In this document: in pieces, positions 35,127 to 47,143 of the stretch
How positions within the stretch are numbered: position 1 is the first letter of the stretch
Layout: each line of letters opens with the position of its first letter
Source of the DNA: Adiantum capillus-veneris
Taxonomy: Eukaryota > Streptophyta > Polypodiopsida > Polypodiales > Pteridaceae
NCBI GenBank assembly: GCA_014529385.2
Contig: CM043956.1
Coordinates: 64,112,620-64,176,619, forward strand
Direction: 5' to 3'
Length of the DNA: 64,000 bases
Notes under the pieces: model-generated
Seen by the model: the letters and a program-made list of their open reading frames with translations, nothing else
What the model was told of the DNA's origin: nothing
The model's database searches: none
Position numbers and translations under genes: made by a program

Positions 35127-36508
35127 GTTAATAGCAAAGTACAGGCCAACAATGCCTGTCCTGTCAGTAGTGATTCCTCGCTTGACCACAAATCAATTGC
35201 GCTGGAGTTTTACCGGTGCATTCCAGGCAAGGATTCATTCTCTATGTAATAATAAGTGTGTTTAATTTCAAGTTACTGTTTGGGGGCTTACTTCAGGTGT
35301 GGGTATTAATTACTTGTTGCGGACAATCTAGTTGGCTGTTTGGGATTGTGCTTGACATGGTTTAAAGGTTCAAATATTATGGCATAACTCCTATGTACTC
35401 AACAGTAGTTAGGTCAAATGTTCTCTTCACAGTCGCAACATTGGCATTGCTTGGAGGTTGAGAATGGGAGAATACTAGGAATCAAAGTTCTGTTGCAGTA
35501 TTATGATGTGATTATGCAAAAATGCTACCATGTTTACTGAGCATTTTACTTGCATATGCTTGGCAACTAGGGGGTTTATGAGCTTCAAATGGGGAAGGTG
35601 TAAGGTAAAAGACAGTACAGCCTGTGAACTGTGAACACATCGTCTGATTTACCAAGAATAGGCATACTGGTGATGTTTGGTAGATCAGCTCTCAGAGGGA
35701 CTACAGGATGGCTGTTAAAGTGGGGCTCTAGTGAGTGTGGGCAAATCCTTTTTATATTGAGTCACTTGAATCCCAAAAGCTTGAAGTAGAATTGGGATTC
35801 CAAATGCTTGAATTAAAATGTGACACCAGCTTACTAAAGCACTTGAAGGTCAAGGCATGATGTAAAGATTACATGCACTTGCAGAGGACTCTAAAGCTCA
35901 CGTTTGCTCGTGCTCTCCTCTACGGCTGCCGTTGGCTTGTATTAATTTTTTCTAGCTAATACGTCTTTTAATGCTACGCTTAATTGTGGCCGAGTCTGCC
36001 CTGCATCTCAAGATTTTTGACAGAAACTCAGTACTCGGAACTTTGTATTGATGTATATGCTCGTGTGTGTGTGTCCTTAAGGAGTGTGTTTCTTTGGTGC
36101 TGTTTGCTGGGAGTTCTCCCTGTTTTTCCTTGCCTTTGGGTCGCTGGAAGGTTATGGATAGCGAAATGAATGATCAAGTTTTCTTTTTGTCATTCTGATT
36201 TGACATGCAGGCAAGACAATGTTTGGTTATCAGAGGAATTTTTCCGATGCTGGCTGACCCAAGACATCCTGTAAGTAGCAAATCCGCGCTCATCTTGTCG
36301 GACCGGTATAACCATGCGAATCTGGTTGATGATTGTTCTCTCTCTTTATGTACAGGCGGAAACAACAAATGCTACAAATGAGTCTGTCCTCAAGGTGGCA
36401 ATGGACCATGGCAAATCTGCAGGAATTATCAAGCCTCATGATCGTATAGTGGTATGTCAGAAAGTGGGCGATTCTTCTGTGGTAAAGATTATTGAGCTCG
36501 AAGAATAA
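35127..36508 (+). CDS. cytosolic pyruvate kinase, last three exons (partial gene)
   Basis: Three exons encode the C-terminal part of plant cytosolic pyruvate kinase, which makes pyruvate and ATP from phosphoenolpyruvate and ADP at the end of glycolysis. Exon 35127-35226 reads [17 protein letters not shown] and ends WSFTGAFQ. Exon 36211-36270 reads [20 protein letters not shown]. Exon 36356-36508 reads [20 protein letters not shown] through [18 protein letters not shown] and TAA. These are the conserved C-terminal domain and its known end. Phases agree at both junctions. The first intron (35227-36210) has a GC donor (CAG|GCAAGG) and an AG acceptor; the second (36271-36355) is GT-AG. No upstream exon is visible between 34640 and 35126 or elsewhere in the window. 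The exons are intact, so the gene may be functional, with earlier exons farther left beyond the inserted elements. Confidence 0.88.
35227..36210 (+). other. pyruvate kinase intron with GC-AG borders
   Basis: Begins GCAAGG after CAG and ends CATGCAG. The reading phase and family alignment (GAFQ-ARQ) fix the donor here; no in-phase GT donor lies at this point. GC-AG introns are a known minor class. Confidence 0.75.
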
Positions 36509-38411
36509 GCAGGCGTCGTTCTGCTAAAAAATGGCTTTTTCAAGCCTTAAAACTTTTCTCCATCGAAGGGAAAGGAAATTATTTGAGTGGGGACTTTGTA
36601 CTTGCCTTAGTACTAACCAAGGCAATGGAAGTATTTTACCGGGTCAGAATTCTCTGATTTTAATTATTCTCTATGGGAAGAGATCTATGCAACAATTAAG
36701 GCAGATTGGAGACTTAGAGAGAGACAGAGAGTGGCCTTACAATTTTGACTTTCCTTTTCTGTAGGATCATTATCAGCATAAAGCCCTGTTAATGGGGGGT
36801 GTGATCTGATTATTGTTATTTTCGAAAATTCATATAAAAGGACCGTATCACGCGTTTCTAAAAGTTTCTGTTAACTAAGGTCACACGGGTATGGCACGGG
36901 CGTGTGCGGATGCAGGGTGTGGATGCCATGCAAATGCGAGTGTGTGTGCACATCTCTTTCTCCAAACATTGTATTTTTCACCCTAAACCCCAAACCCTAA
37001 AACTTATCATTAGTTTCCTTGATTTTGACATTGCCAATTTGAGAAGTACTATGAGGAGTTAAAATTTGCCAAAGATTTGTGTTTTGGCAGCTTGAAGTAA
37101 TGCAAAAAGTCAATGCCCTAAGTTGGCACATTTTCTCATACCCTTTGCTTTGAAGTACGTGCCGCAAATTGGAATGCTAATTGTCCTATTTGTCTTGTTG
37201 GAGCAAGGCATCTCGAAACTTGACAGGTCATGGTTAAGCTTAGATTATTTTGGCTCGAGTGTTTTTTTGATTTCCAACTGAGCATCGGTCTGCTCCTTGT
37301 GAGCTTGCAGCGATGCTTTTAGGTGACCAAGTCTAATAAAAATTCGAGGGATGTAAGGTTCTAGGTATATTATGGTAATGTCTAGCTAAGAAGCTACTTA
37401 TCTACTTCATGCTCTGTCCTATTCAAGGATAGTTAATCATTGTATAAAAGTAGGTAGTATAGTATAAAACTTCTAAGTTGCTTACATTAGGCGTTTTGAG
37501 CACATGGGGAATCTTTCATTTCATTGGGAATTTCCATGGATTTTTCAGGCACTTGAGTAATTTTTCCAAGAAAGAAATAAGAAATAAGAAATTGTGGGAA
37601 AAGGAATATTGGTTAGGCTATTGATGTTACCTGATTATCCCCCATGTGGACATTGTACATGGCCATTGTTGTGTGTACCTCATGCTTTCGATTGGACACT
37701 AACTCTTAGTTGGCATTTATACATGGGCATTGCTACATGTACCAATTGTGCTTTAGATGGAACATTAACTGTAAAAATAGGCAAACAATCCGGCTGGTCC
37801 AAAGGCGCTTCGCCTCCAACGTGGAATTGTCAACTCTCCAACCTCTCAAGTTGGAAGCTCTTTATAACTTGTGTGTGTGTGTGTGTGTGTGTGTGCACAT
37901 ATTTGAGCAATGATTCCAACATTAATACAATTCTTAACTCTCTATTAAGTGTTTTTGTCTTAAGGGATTTCCAAGTAGAGATAAAAACAATAGGGAAAAT
38001 CAAGCAACCTAAGCTCATCTCTGTCAGGTTTTTCCCTAGATAGACATTGAAAGGTTGCCCATCTACGAGTACATGAAAAATGGTAGCTGCCCGGCTTATT
38101 GAGTAATTTACTTTTAGCACTTTCATTCCACACCCATGTGTTTATGGTGCCCACCTACTAGTTAAAACACAATACGAAGTGTTATATGTGAAGTCTTTTC
38201 AAAGTTCAAAGGGCGTGTGAGTAAGCATTCAAACAAATACATGTGAGTAAGAGCCTTCCTATGTGGTTTTGCTTGTGTGTGTTAAGAGGTTACCTCTATA
38301 CTGTGTGTGCACGCACACATGTACATGCATGTGTGGATTCCACCCTTGATAAACGAGTATGTGTGCATGCTATATTCATGGGGTTGTGTAGATTGCGACT
38401 TGAGATCAATT

Positions 38412-38412
<1 letters not shown>
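36509..38412. other. pyruvate kinase 3' flank and intergenic DNA
   Basis: Noncoding; no gene or recognisable element. Includes a (GT)n tract at about 37869-37895. The transcript 3' end probably lies in the first few hundred bases, but no polyadenylation signal could be assigned. Confidence 0.5.

Positions 38413-38473
<61 letters not shown>
38413..38473. repeat. (CT)n microsatellite
   Basis: About 61 bp of CT repeat with one GT interruption, 100 bp upstream of the LINE endonuclease remnant. Confidence 0.95.
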
Positions 38474-38579
38474 AAAGCGGCAAGGGAAAAAGGCAAGATT
38501 GCCTTTTACGGAGATGGAAGAGTGGTAATACTAGAGCGACGCTCCACATGACGGTGCGAGACTTATGGGACCACACTCA

Positions 38580-39240
38580 AAGTGGCTACCTGGAACTGTA
38601 ATGGATCTATGCGTCTTGATGTGGGTGCTTTTGAGGATAGCTTCACTGGAAGAGACATCATCTTTTACTCTGAGACACACCAGGCCCCTGGGCAATCCAT
38701 GCCACATCAGTGGATACAGCCGGGAGACAGCTTACAGACAGGAGACACGCTCAGAGCACAGAGGACGGGGCTCGGGGGGAGTGGCAATGTTATTTAGAGA
38801 GGATTTGCAGCCATTGATACATATAGCCCACAGGGATGAGTAGGCTAGGTACCTGTGGGTGAGATTGAAAGCAGAGAAAGGCAAATATCTCTACCTTGCT
38901 ATTTGCTACTTTCCCCCGAGTACATCAGTTTATGCATCACCCAGAGGACAATCCCCTTTCTCTATTTTGGATGATGACATATGGGAGTTCTCTAGGGATG
39001 GTGACATTATCATCCTAGGGGACTTCAATGCTAGGACTACCCATCACCAGACAGTGCACTCATGGACATTGGCCGGAACACGACCTGCAACGTCTTCAAG
39101 CACGCCTCGATAGGGGCATCTACTATTATCATTACCGACCTCCTGCAGGTAGTGGGGTTGTGGCAATGGATCTAGAATGGTGGCTCCAGGCAAGAACGAT
39201 TAGAGGGCTCCGAAGAGCTTCTCCCCCAATACGTAGCTGA
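38580..39240 (+). pseudogene. LINE ORF2 endonuclease domain remnant
   Basis: Starts VATWNCNGSMRLDVGAFED, the opening of the LINE AP-type endonuclease, with the catalytic-type motif IIFYSETHQ. A stop and frameshift near 38800 lead to YLAICYFPPSTS and the motif IIILGDFNARTT (38998-39040). A further shift and an apparent internal deletion follow (near 39100, GASTIIITDLLQVV). The RT domain is missing. This is the 5' counterpart of the type of element seen at 1-1810, but a different copy. Confidence 0.8.
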
Positions 39241-40415
39241 CCCATGTCCAAGCCGACATCATCACTCGCATTTACGGGCCGGCATACTCGTCTCCAAATT
39301 TGTTGCATGTTCGTATCTCAACATGAGTTCATAGGCCCGACATTCATCACCTCCTTGCCAGTAGCTACATTTTCAAAAGAAGACAGTTGCTTATGATCTA
39401 GATATGTACACTTTGCAATTTATAAGATGCCTCATAGTAGCAACGTGCTTCATGCCAATGGGACTTTTGCACTGAGAACTTATCTCTACACTGTCTATGA
39501 CATACAATATAAAGTTACCTCTCCTTCTTCTTAAGCTTAATCAATATCTTGTATCTTTTGTATTTGTCTTGATTCTTGTTTTGTGTCTGACACAGAGGAC
39601 ATACATATATTCACAACAATGGACATTTTCGATTGCACAAGCACGACTCCAACTCGACAATATTGCAAGGTCCGTTATCTGTATCCAATTCTCTATGCCC
39701 ATATGTTTGCTTGGCGCAACACATAAATGCTCCGGGGCAGGGCACGGCTTCCGTTTCTTATAATTTTTGGAGAGACCACAGTGTCAACTCTCCACCATAC
39801 TTTTGTATGGAACTTCTGCATGACGTGCACTGTATATTTAGCATTTTCACTTTGTGCCTAGCTGCAAAAATGTTTAACTATTCACATTGTTTTTGTGTAG
39901 CTTGATTCAAACATTGCCCTCCGGCTTGCATAATTGGATGATATCCATACACGTGTACCAAGTCGGTAGTGTATTTCATTTTTAAATCTATTGATGCTTT
40001 ATTTATTTCTTGGAGTTTTTCAATGCTTTCTTAAGTTAGTTTAACTACATGTTTTCCTCATTAGTGCATGCTCCACGGTCTAGAGACTAAATGGTCGATA
40101 TTACTAGACTGAATGGCAATCTGCAAACAACTACAAAAGTAGGTTAAGTTGCAACCCTTTTGCTCAATTCAATTTAGTAGTCCTTTGTGTATAGGGAGCG
40201 CTATGGGACACAACTTGCTTCTTCTCAATGCTCATGAAGTCCCAAGTTGAGCTATTCTTGGTGCCTAACCATTGGTTCTACTCATTTGCTCATATTCCAG
40301 AACAAAACCCGAGGCAATAGCAATTCAAAACCAACTAACCAACTACGCTCCCAAATCTATTAGATCATGTACAGCAAAGGCCTACCAAGCAAGACTAGTT
40401 CTTTAAGTGGGAGGT
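39241..40415. other. noncoding stretch, no gene identified
   Basis: No convincing reading frame. The last part ends with the polypurine-like AAGTGGGAGGT at 40405-40415, identical to the copia A polypurine tract, so the right portion is probably the 3' end of a lost copia element. Confidence 0.5.
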
Positions 40416-40567
40416 TGTTGGGTGAAGACGGTGTGCCTCTTACCCCGGTCAAACACGCCAAAGGAGTTTGACCGTCCATCACTTGTACATACCTTATTCT
40501 TTACTAAATAGAAGAATAAGAGCCTCTCTCATACATTGTGGTGAGTTGCTCCATCCACATTGTGTGT

Positions 40568-40624
<57 letters not shown>

Positions 40625-40690
40625 CTCTCTCTACACATGCATCGCATTCGTGCGATCTTCACTCTTATCTTTTGCCCAAGGGATTTGTGC
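40416..40690 (+). mobile_element. copia 3' LTR remnant
   Basis: Starts TGTTGGGTGAAGACGG immediately after a copia polypurine tract. Contains a (CT)n at 40571-40621. The right end is not defined. Confidence 0.6.
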
Positions 40691-40853
40691 CAAGGATGAC
40701 AAGCACCTCTTCCCCTCACGCTGACATCACCTCGTCTGAATCCTATCATAAAATATGAGGTATAACAATAATATACTTAATATCAAATGAGCTTGAAGAA
40801 TGATATTTCAAGATATCAAATATGCAGATTCAAAATATATTTCCAAATCAGAT

Positions 40854-40892
<39 letters not shown>

Positions 40893-42363
40893 ATGTGCAA
40901 GCACACACACGAAAGAGTATTCAATATTAGTGAAAGTCTGTGAATTTTAAATTCCATACAAATCAAATCAAATCAAATTTGTTCATGAAATGTTGCTTAA
41001 TATTGAATGAAATAAATTCTGTAATATCTTTACAATGTGAAGTGAAAGAGATGACATATTTATCATGAATGCCTAAAAACAGTCTTAAAACAAACCCCAT
41101 GATGCTTCTTTTAGAGAAACAATAATTTTTTTAATTCACATCACATTAATGATTAGTTTTCTCAATTCACATGAGAAGTATGAAAAGTAAGTTTAAATGA
41201 GCCGTTACAATCACATGTTGTGTTATAATATAAAATTGTATTACCAATTATACATACATAATCACAAATAGTTTATATATCACAAAGTGACAATAAAATG
41301 AAAGGTGCACATTGTACATTGGTATTTCAAAACAAGATATTATAATGAAAAGAAAGTAAAATAAAAAACAATAAAATAAAGCGACACATTGACAAACTAA
41401 AACAACATAATATTTTAATGCTTTTGTAAGAAAATATAAATTTAATGAGCTCATGAAATAAAAAACAATTCAATAAATTAAATCTTTATGAAGTCCTTAA
41501 ATGATTTTTTTATAAATTAAAATATTAAGAAAAAGTTCAACGAGTCAATACTTAACATCATGGGATCAAACTCCTAGGAATGCACTCTTTAATCCTTTGT
41601 TCTCTTAACTTTAAAGCCTTTTTCAATGTGCCAAAGAAGCAAACGATTGCTTTGAAAAATAGCATTGAAAAGGACAAGATTTCTTTCTTTTTAAGACTGT
41701 TAAAGCCCCTTTGAGGAATTTGAATTGAACGAACTTCACTATATGGATACTAAGATCTTTAGCAAGCCAAAAAGGTAAAGCATCGGGATGGCTTGCTAAG
41801 AAAGTGACATGGAGTACCACGAGGGTGGGTGTGTGTTGAAAGGGTTGTCTAGTTATAAATAAAGGGCGTTTTGAGGGCAACTTTATCTTAAATGTAGATG
41901 TAGCAAGGACGCAGCCTTATGTTTTTTTTTTTGCTTTTTTTGGAGAAGAATTTATGCAAAAGGGAAAGAATAAGTATGTATGAGAATGGTCTCACAAAAG
42001 GAGGAGCCTACTTTCTAACGTTTGTTACATCAGTGAGGATTTTTAACATCGTATCATCAAACTGCTACATATAGTAGTTCTTTTGCACTTGTTGATGCAC
42101 TTTATGTACTAGGGATAAAAGAAACATTTTGTGTATATGTGCATTTACAAGACTTGGTCTTGTTGTGTGAAGGGGTGAAAAGTCAAGCATCTGGAAGGAT
42201 GTAGCCAAAAGTGAGGGCCTACAAGCAAGTGTAGCATGTTTAAAAGTGCTATTAATCGCAATTAATATCTTTTGGCTTGAAAGTGCAAAATTCTTACTCA
42301 ATGACCATACCACAACTTAGAACATAGTGCAAGTATGCACCGGTTCAAGTTTGAAGCCATTTT
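40691..42363. other. A/T-rich noncoding DNA
   Basis: No gene, LTR or coding remnant seen; a (CT)n tract lies at 40857-40889. Confidence 0.5.
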
Positions 42364-42591
42364 TGTTGGAATTAGGGTTGAAAGAAAACACACACAGCTT
42401 GGAGAACACGAAGGAAGTTCAAGGCACACAACAGAGAGTGTATTGCTTAGTGAGCAATGGAAAGATGGATAGCCCTAGAATGATGGACGTATATACAATG
42501 CACTGGGGAAAAAACCTCCTAGTGAGGGAAAAAATGCCGCGACAGTCCTAAGTGTGTTCACACACATCACTACCACATGTATATGGTAACA
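42364..42591 (-). repeat. probable 3' LTR of copia G
   Basis: A 228-bp segment bounded by TGTTGGAATT and GGTAACA. On the minus strand it is preceded by the polypurine run CTCCCAAGGGGGAT. The partner LTR was not found, so the left end rests on the TG only. Confidence 0.6.
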
Positions 42592-43560
42592 ATCCCCCTT
42601 GGGAGTGATGCGATGAACGAGAGCTGGAACATGGAATAAAGGGAAGTGCCATGCCTTGAGGACATGATCAGTCCACAAAGGGGAGTAAGCCTAAAGCTTT
42701 GTGGAAAGCTTCAAACTTCTCAAGAGACAATGCCTTTGTGAAAGGATCTGCAAGGTTGTCCTACATTGGCACATAAGCCAAGCTGATCTCTCCTGCTTTG
42801 TGTGAGCATGAAAAACTGGGTTCCTCGCAACTGCCAATGTGCTCTGACTGTCAGTGTAGATAGTATTGGCAGTGTCGTGTCCAACACCCAAGTCAGCCAT
42901 AAGGCGTATGAGCCATACACACTCAACTGTAACTGTGAAGACTGCCCTGTGCTCAGCCTCACAACTAGAAGTTGCCACAGTAGGTTGCTTCTTGCTCAAC
43001 CATGATAGACATGAACTGCCAAGCATGAAACAAAAACCACTTGTGGACACTCGTGTGTCAAAACAACCAACCCAATTTGAGTCCGAAAAAGCATGTAAGT
43101 CTCGCGGTAGTGATCCCCCCTTGGGATAAAACAAGCCAAGACGTAAAGTTCCACTCAAGTAGTGGAAAATCATCTTGACATCTTGCCAATGCTTAGACCC
43201 TGGGCTATGCATAAATCTGATGACATGTGGGACTGTAAACTGAATATTCAGCCTCATGTTGCATACATAAATGAGGCATCCAACATCAATTTGGTAAAGA
43301 GTGACATGTACAAGATCACCACCATCATGAAGACTCAATTTCAAACCTATTTCCATGGGAGTGGTGATAGGTTTGCAATCCTCAAGTCCAAACTTATAAA
43401 GCAATGTCTCTATGTAACTTTTCTGACACAAGGCAATACCACCATCACACTGTTTAAACTCTATACCCAAGTAATGATGCAATAGCCCCAAATATTTCAT
43501 ATTGAAAGTAACATTCAAATTAGCCTTAAATTTAGCAATATGTATCTCATTTGGTCCACT

Positions 43561-43610
43561 GATCAACAAATCATCCACATCCACTGATCAACAAATCATC
43601 CGCATAAGGA
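43561..43610. repeat. 25-bp tandem duplication over the RT catalytic box
   Basis: GATCAACAAATCATCC begins at 43561 and again at 43586. On the coding strand it repeats the DDLLIS codons and shifts the frame by one base. Confidence 0.9.
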
Positions 43611-44836
43611 ACCACAATGAGAAATACATCACCCTAAGGCTTTACATAGAATGTGCTTTCTGTTGGACTATTACGAAAGCCTTGGACCAAATGAGTGTCA
43701 GTTTTCTCATACCACGCACGAGGAGATTGCTTCAACCCATACAAAGATTTCTTACATCTGCACACGTTATCCTCTTGTCCTTTCTTGACAAAACCGCGAG
43801 GCTGCGTTACATAAACTTCCTCAAATATGTCACCATTCAAGAAAGAAGTACCAATGTCTGATAGATATACATCCCAACCAAAATGAGCTGCCAATGCACA
43901 TAGCAAATGCACACTAGTCATACGACAAGTGGGAGAGAAAGTCTCTTCATAATCTATGCCTTTTTGATGTGCATAACCCTTTGCAACAAGTCGAGCCTTA
44001 TAGCGATCAATCTCACCATCCAGCCTGTTTCAAGTTGTAAACCCACTTTGTACCAATGGTCTTTTTAGCAGGAGGCAACTCACATAAAGTCCATGTGTCA
44101 TTTTCTATAAGTGCATCATATTCTGATTGCATGGCAGCCATCCAATTTTTTGAATGTTGTGCTTCATCAAAAGATAGAGGTTCCTCAACATCATGTAAGC
44201 TAAACACAACCAAAGCATAAAAATCTGATACATAAGATGCATGTTGAGAACCTGAACGAGTACGACTAGACAAAGGTGCATCCAATTTACTATCACACAA
44301 AGTATGCACCAGCCATTTATGCATACCTCTAGCCTGCTCATTCTTAGCCCTTTCCTCATCAAGTACATCTGCATCATTAATAGGCTGATCTGTAACATTT
44401 TCAGAAACCCCCATAGGTTGTACATTTGTCTCATTGGAATTTACATTCGAACTTCCACCATTCAAAAGAGGTAACAAAGTGTCACAAATGTCCCGTGAGC
44501 TTACATTATTGTCTCTAGTACATGACAACAAGGGACGAACATAATTTTCCACAAAAACAACATCCGAGACCAAGATACACCTTGTTTGCGGATGATACAA
44601 CCTGTACCCTTTGCTTTCAACACTATAACCAAGAAAAATACATTTGATGCCTTATCATCCAATTTCCCGCACTGCGTTTGTGGCACCAAAGCTTATGCCA
44701 AACAACCAAAAACACACATCTTCTCAACAGAAGGCTTTACATCATGCCATGGTTCATATGGAGTCATAGACTGCAAAGCTTTCATAGGAGACGTGTTTAG
44801 TACACAAGTGGCACACATGATGGCCTGAAGCCAAAA

Positions 44837-45120
44837 CGAATGTGGTAAAGCTTGACTCTTGACCATACATCGTTCCATTTCTGTAAGTGACCTATTTTTC
44901 CTCTCAGCAAGACCATTTTGCTGAGGTATATAAGGCAGTATACATTGGTGTTTTATCGCACGACTAGCCAAAAATGCACGAATGTGGTAAAGCTTGACTC
45001 TTGACCATACATCGTTCCATTTCCGTAAGTGACCTATTTTTCCTCTCAGCAAGACCATTTTGCTGAGGTATATAAGGCAGTATACATTGGTGTTTTATCG
45101 CACGACTAACCAAAAATGCA
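44837..45120. repeat. 142-bp tandem duplication in copia G integrase
   Basis: CGAATGTGGTAAAGCTTGAC begins at 44837 and 44979; the units differ at only a few bases. 142 is not a multiple of three, so the duplication shifts the integrase frame. Confidence 0.93.
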
Positions 45121-46444
45121 TTAAATTCATGAGATATATACTTCCCCCCTCGATCAGAATGGAGGGTGCCCATAGTACATTTCGAGACTTTTTTAGCCAT
45201 AGCCAAAAATTGTTTGAAGCACATAAATACTTCGAACTTTGCGTTAAGTGGATACACCCATGCATGCATGAAGTAATCATCAATGAAAGTCACAAAGTAA
45301 AGATAATTGCCCAAGAAGGGGGGTTTTGCATGGGACCACAAACATCACTATGCACAAGTTGCAACCTGCATGTGGCCCTAACTGAACCATCCTTTGGAAA
45401 ATTAGAACGCTGCATCTTACCCAAAATACAGCCTTCACAAACATGTTTGACAGGTGCTTCAAGAAGTGGCAAAGAAGCAACCATATCAGATTTCTGTAAA
45501 CGCAATAAACTGGCAAAATTCAGATGTCCAAAACGTGCATGCCAAAGTTTTGCAATATTTGCGAGTTTCCATTTTCGAGCTTTTGTAATTTGAAATGTTT
45601 TTTAATGAGCTTTTCAACACTCGCATTACACCAAGGATATCTTAAAATATTATTGTGGCATGAGAAGAGTCTACACAGAAATTTGCATTCCTTCAATTAC
45701 CAGGCAATTAAATGTGACATGCATGCATGTTGATGCTTGAGGGAATGTAAGCTTAAGCACTCTCTTGTTAGGCTGAAATGTAACTATAAAAAAAGAACCA
45801 TTGGTAATTATTTTTGAGTGAATATCTAGCTCTAAAGAATACCAAACAACACATGTAGTGTCAAAGGAACCTACCAAGTCAACTATAGTAGCTTCAAAAC
45901 CAAACTAGATTCCTAGTGGTAGTGTGACATGCATATCATACTACATAGTAAACCCCCAATTACATAATCCAGTCACACGATTACCAAAATGCCATGTCCA
46001 TGTCATGTGGCCACATTATACACAAAACACACAAATCAAAATACGATGTCTAGAGAATACTAATTTTACTTTTTAATCCCTTAAATTCTCTTATGGGGTA
46101 CCCTAATGGAAGTATTGATGGGTCCTCCTTGAAATTTGCTACATATTTTTAATAGTGTTGAATATGATTGATCAATTTTTATGGCTATTGGCACATTAAA
46201 TATGTCTACCTAGCTATTATTTTCATGTACTCTATCAAACACAACAACTGATCACCTCTAATGACTTCCCATTAACTTGCTTTCCTTGGTATTTTCTCCC
46301 TTGTTTCACAACTCAATAAAAAACCACCCTTAGTCATATAGGTTTGCACTTTGAACCTAGTAATTAGAGCACCATCCATCCAATGGTATGATGATGAGGA
46401 TGCCATCATAGCTCCACCCGTTATGCCATAGATTGCCCTCATAG

Positions 46445-46475
<31 letters not shown>
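46445..46475. repeat. poly-C tract
   Basis: Thirty-one consecutive C on the plus strand. Confidence 0.95.
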
Positions 46476-47061
46476 TTTTTATGCAATCTAGGAGATTGCT
46501 ACTCGCGACATACTCTTTTGATTGATTAGAGTAATAAAATTGTCTCAACATAATCTCTTGATTGATTAGAGTAATAAAACTGTAAGCATATGCAAAAAGA
46601 AAGGGAGGGGGACAGAAGCCCCCCATCGTTTGTGCACGCGGATGATGAGGGGGCTCCAGTCCCCCCCGCCCTTTTCTTTTGCTAGGCTTACGTTTTTATT
46701 ACTCCACCCCCGCCCCCTTTTTCTCCATCGCAGGTATGGAGATGGTGTCTCTTTGAATGCCGGTTGCGTCTTCAATTTAGATTACCATCATAGCCCCACC
46801 CATTAGCAGAACTCAAGCAAGTGGAAAGGTAAGTTCAAAAGTCCTTTTGTCAGTAATTCCCAGCCCGCCAAACTCGCTATATTGGGCCCGAGATGAAGCA
46901 GGACATTGCAAACGGGCATGAAGCAATTGCAGCCTCTATCTCCAGCTTCTCACGTGGATGCTAGTAGACAAATTCTACACCAGCAAGCATCAATGATAGT
47001 GTTCGTAGGTCGAGGGCTCCTCTGTCCTCATGTCAAGAAGACAACCCGCCAAACCATCAAC

Positions 47062-47063
<2 letters not shown>

Positions 47064-47142
<79 letters not shown>
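47064..47142. repeat. (GA)n microsatellite
   Basis: About 79 bp of GA repeat without interruption. Confidence 0.95.

Positions 47143-47143
<1 letters not shown>

Larger units (their letters stand above)
42691..45540 (-). pseudogene. Copia G pol: integrase, RT, RNase H (decayed)
   Basis: From right to left: pre-integrase zinc-binding part (FGHLNFASLL...CEGCILGK, about 45.4-45.54 kb), integrase core (FVTFIDDYFMHAWVY; HSDRGGKY; PQQNGLAERKNRSL), then RT N-terminus (WTLCELPPAKKTIGTKWVY near 44.05 kb). RT then has FLNGDIFEEVYVTQPRGF, SLYGLKQSPRAWYEK and DVDDLLISGPN, and RNase H has DSNWVGCFDTRVSTSGFCF. Internal tandem duplications of 142 bp (integrase) and 25 bp (YxDD box) shift the frame, and other stops occur. 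The DMDVKTAFLNG motif is degraded. The 5' part (gag, protease) is lost or unrecognisable beyond 45.9 kb. Confidence 0.88.

Noticed and set aside
37594-38043. Host gene at 37.6-38.0 kb (149-residue open frame)
   Set aside because: It spans a GT repeat, shows no domain or codon pattern, and is open on both strands.
38565-38843. Intact LINE endonuclease gene
   Set aside because: The catalytic motifs are split across two frames with stops and an internal deletion, and no RT follows.
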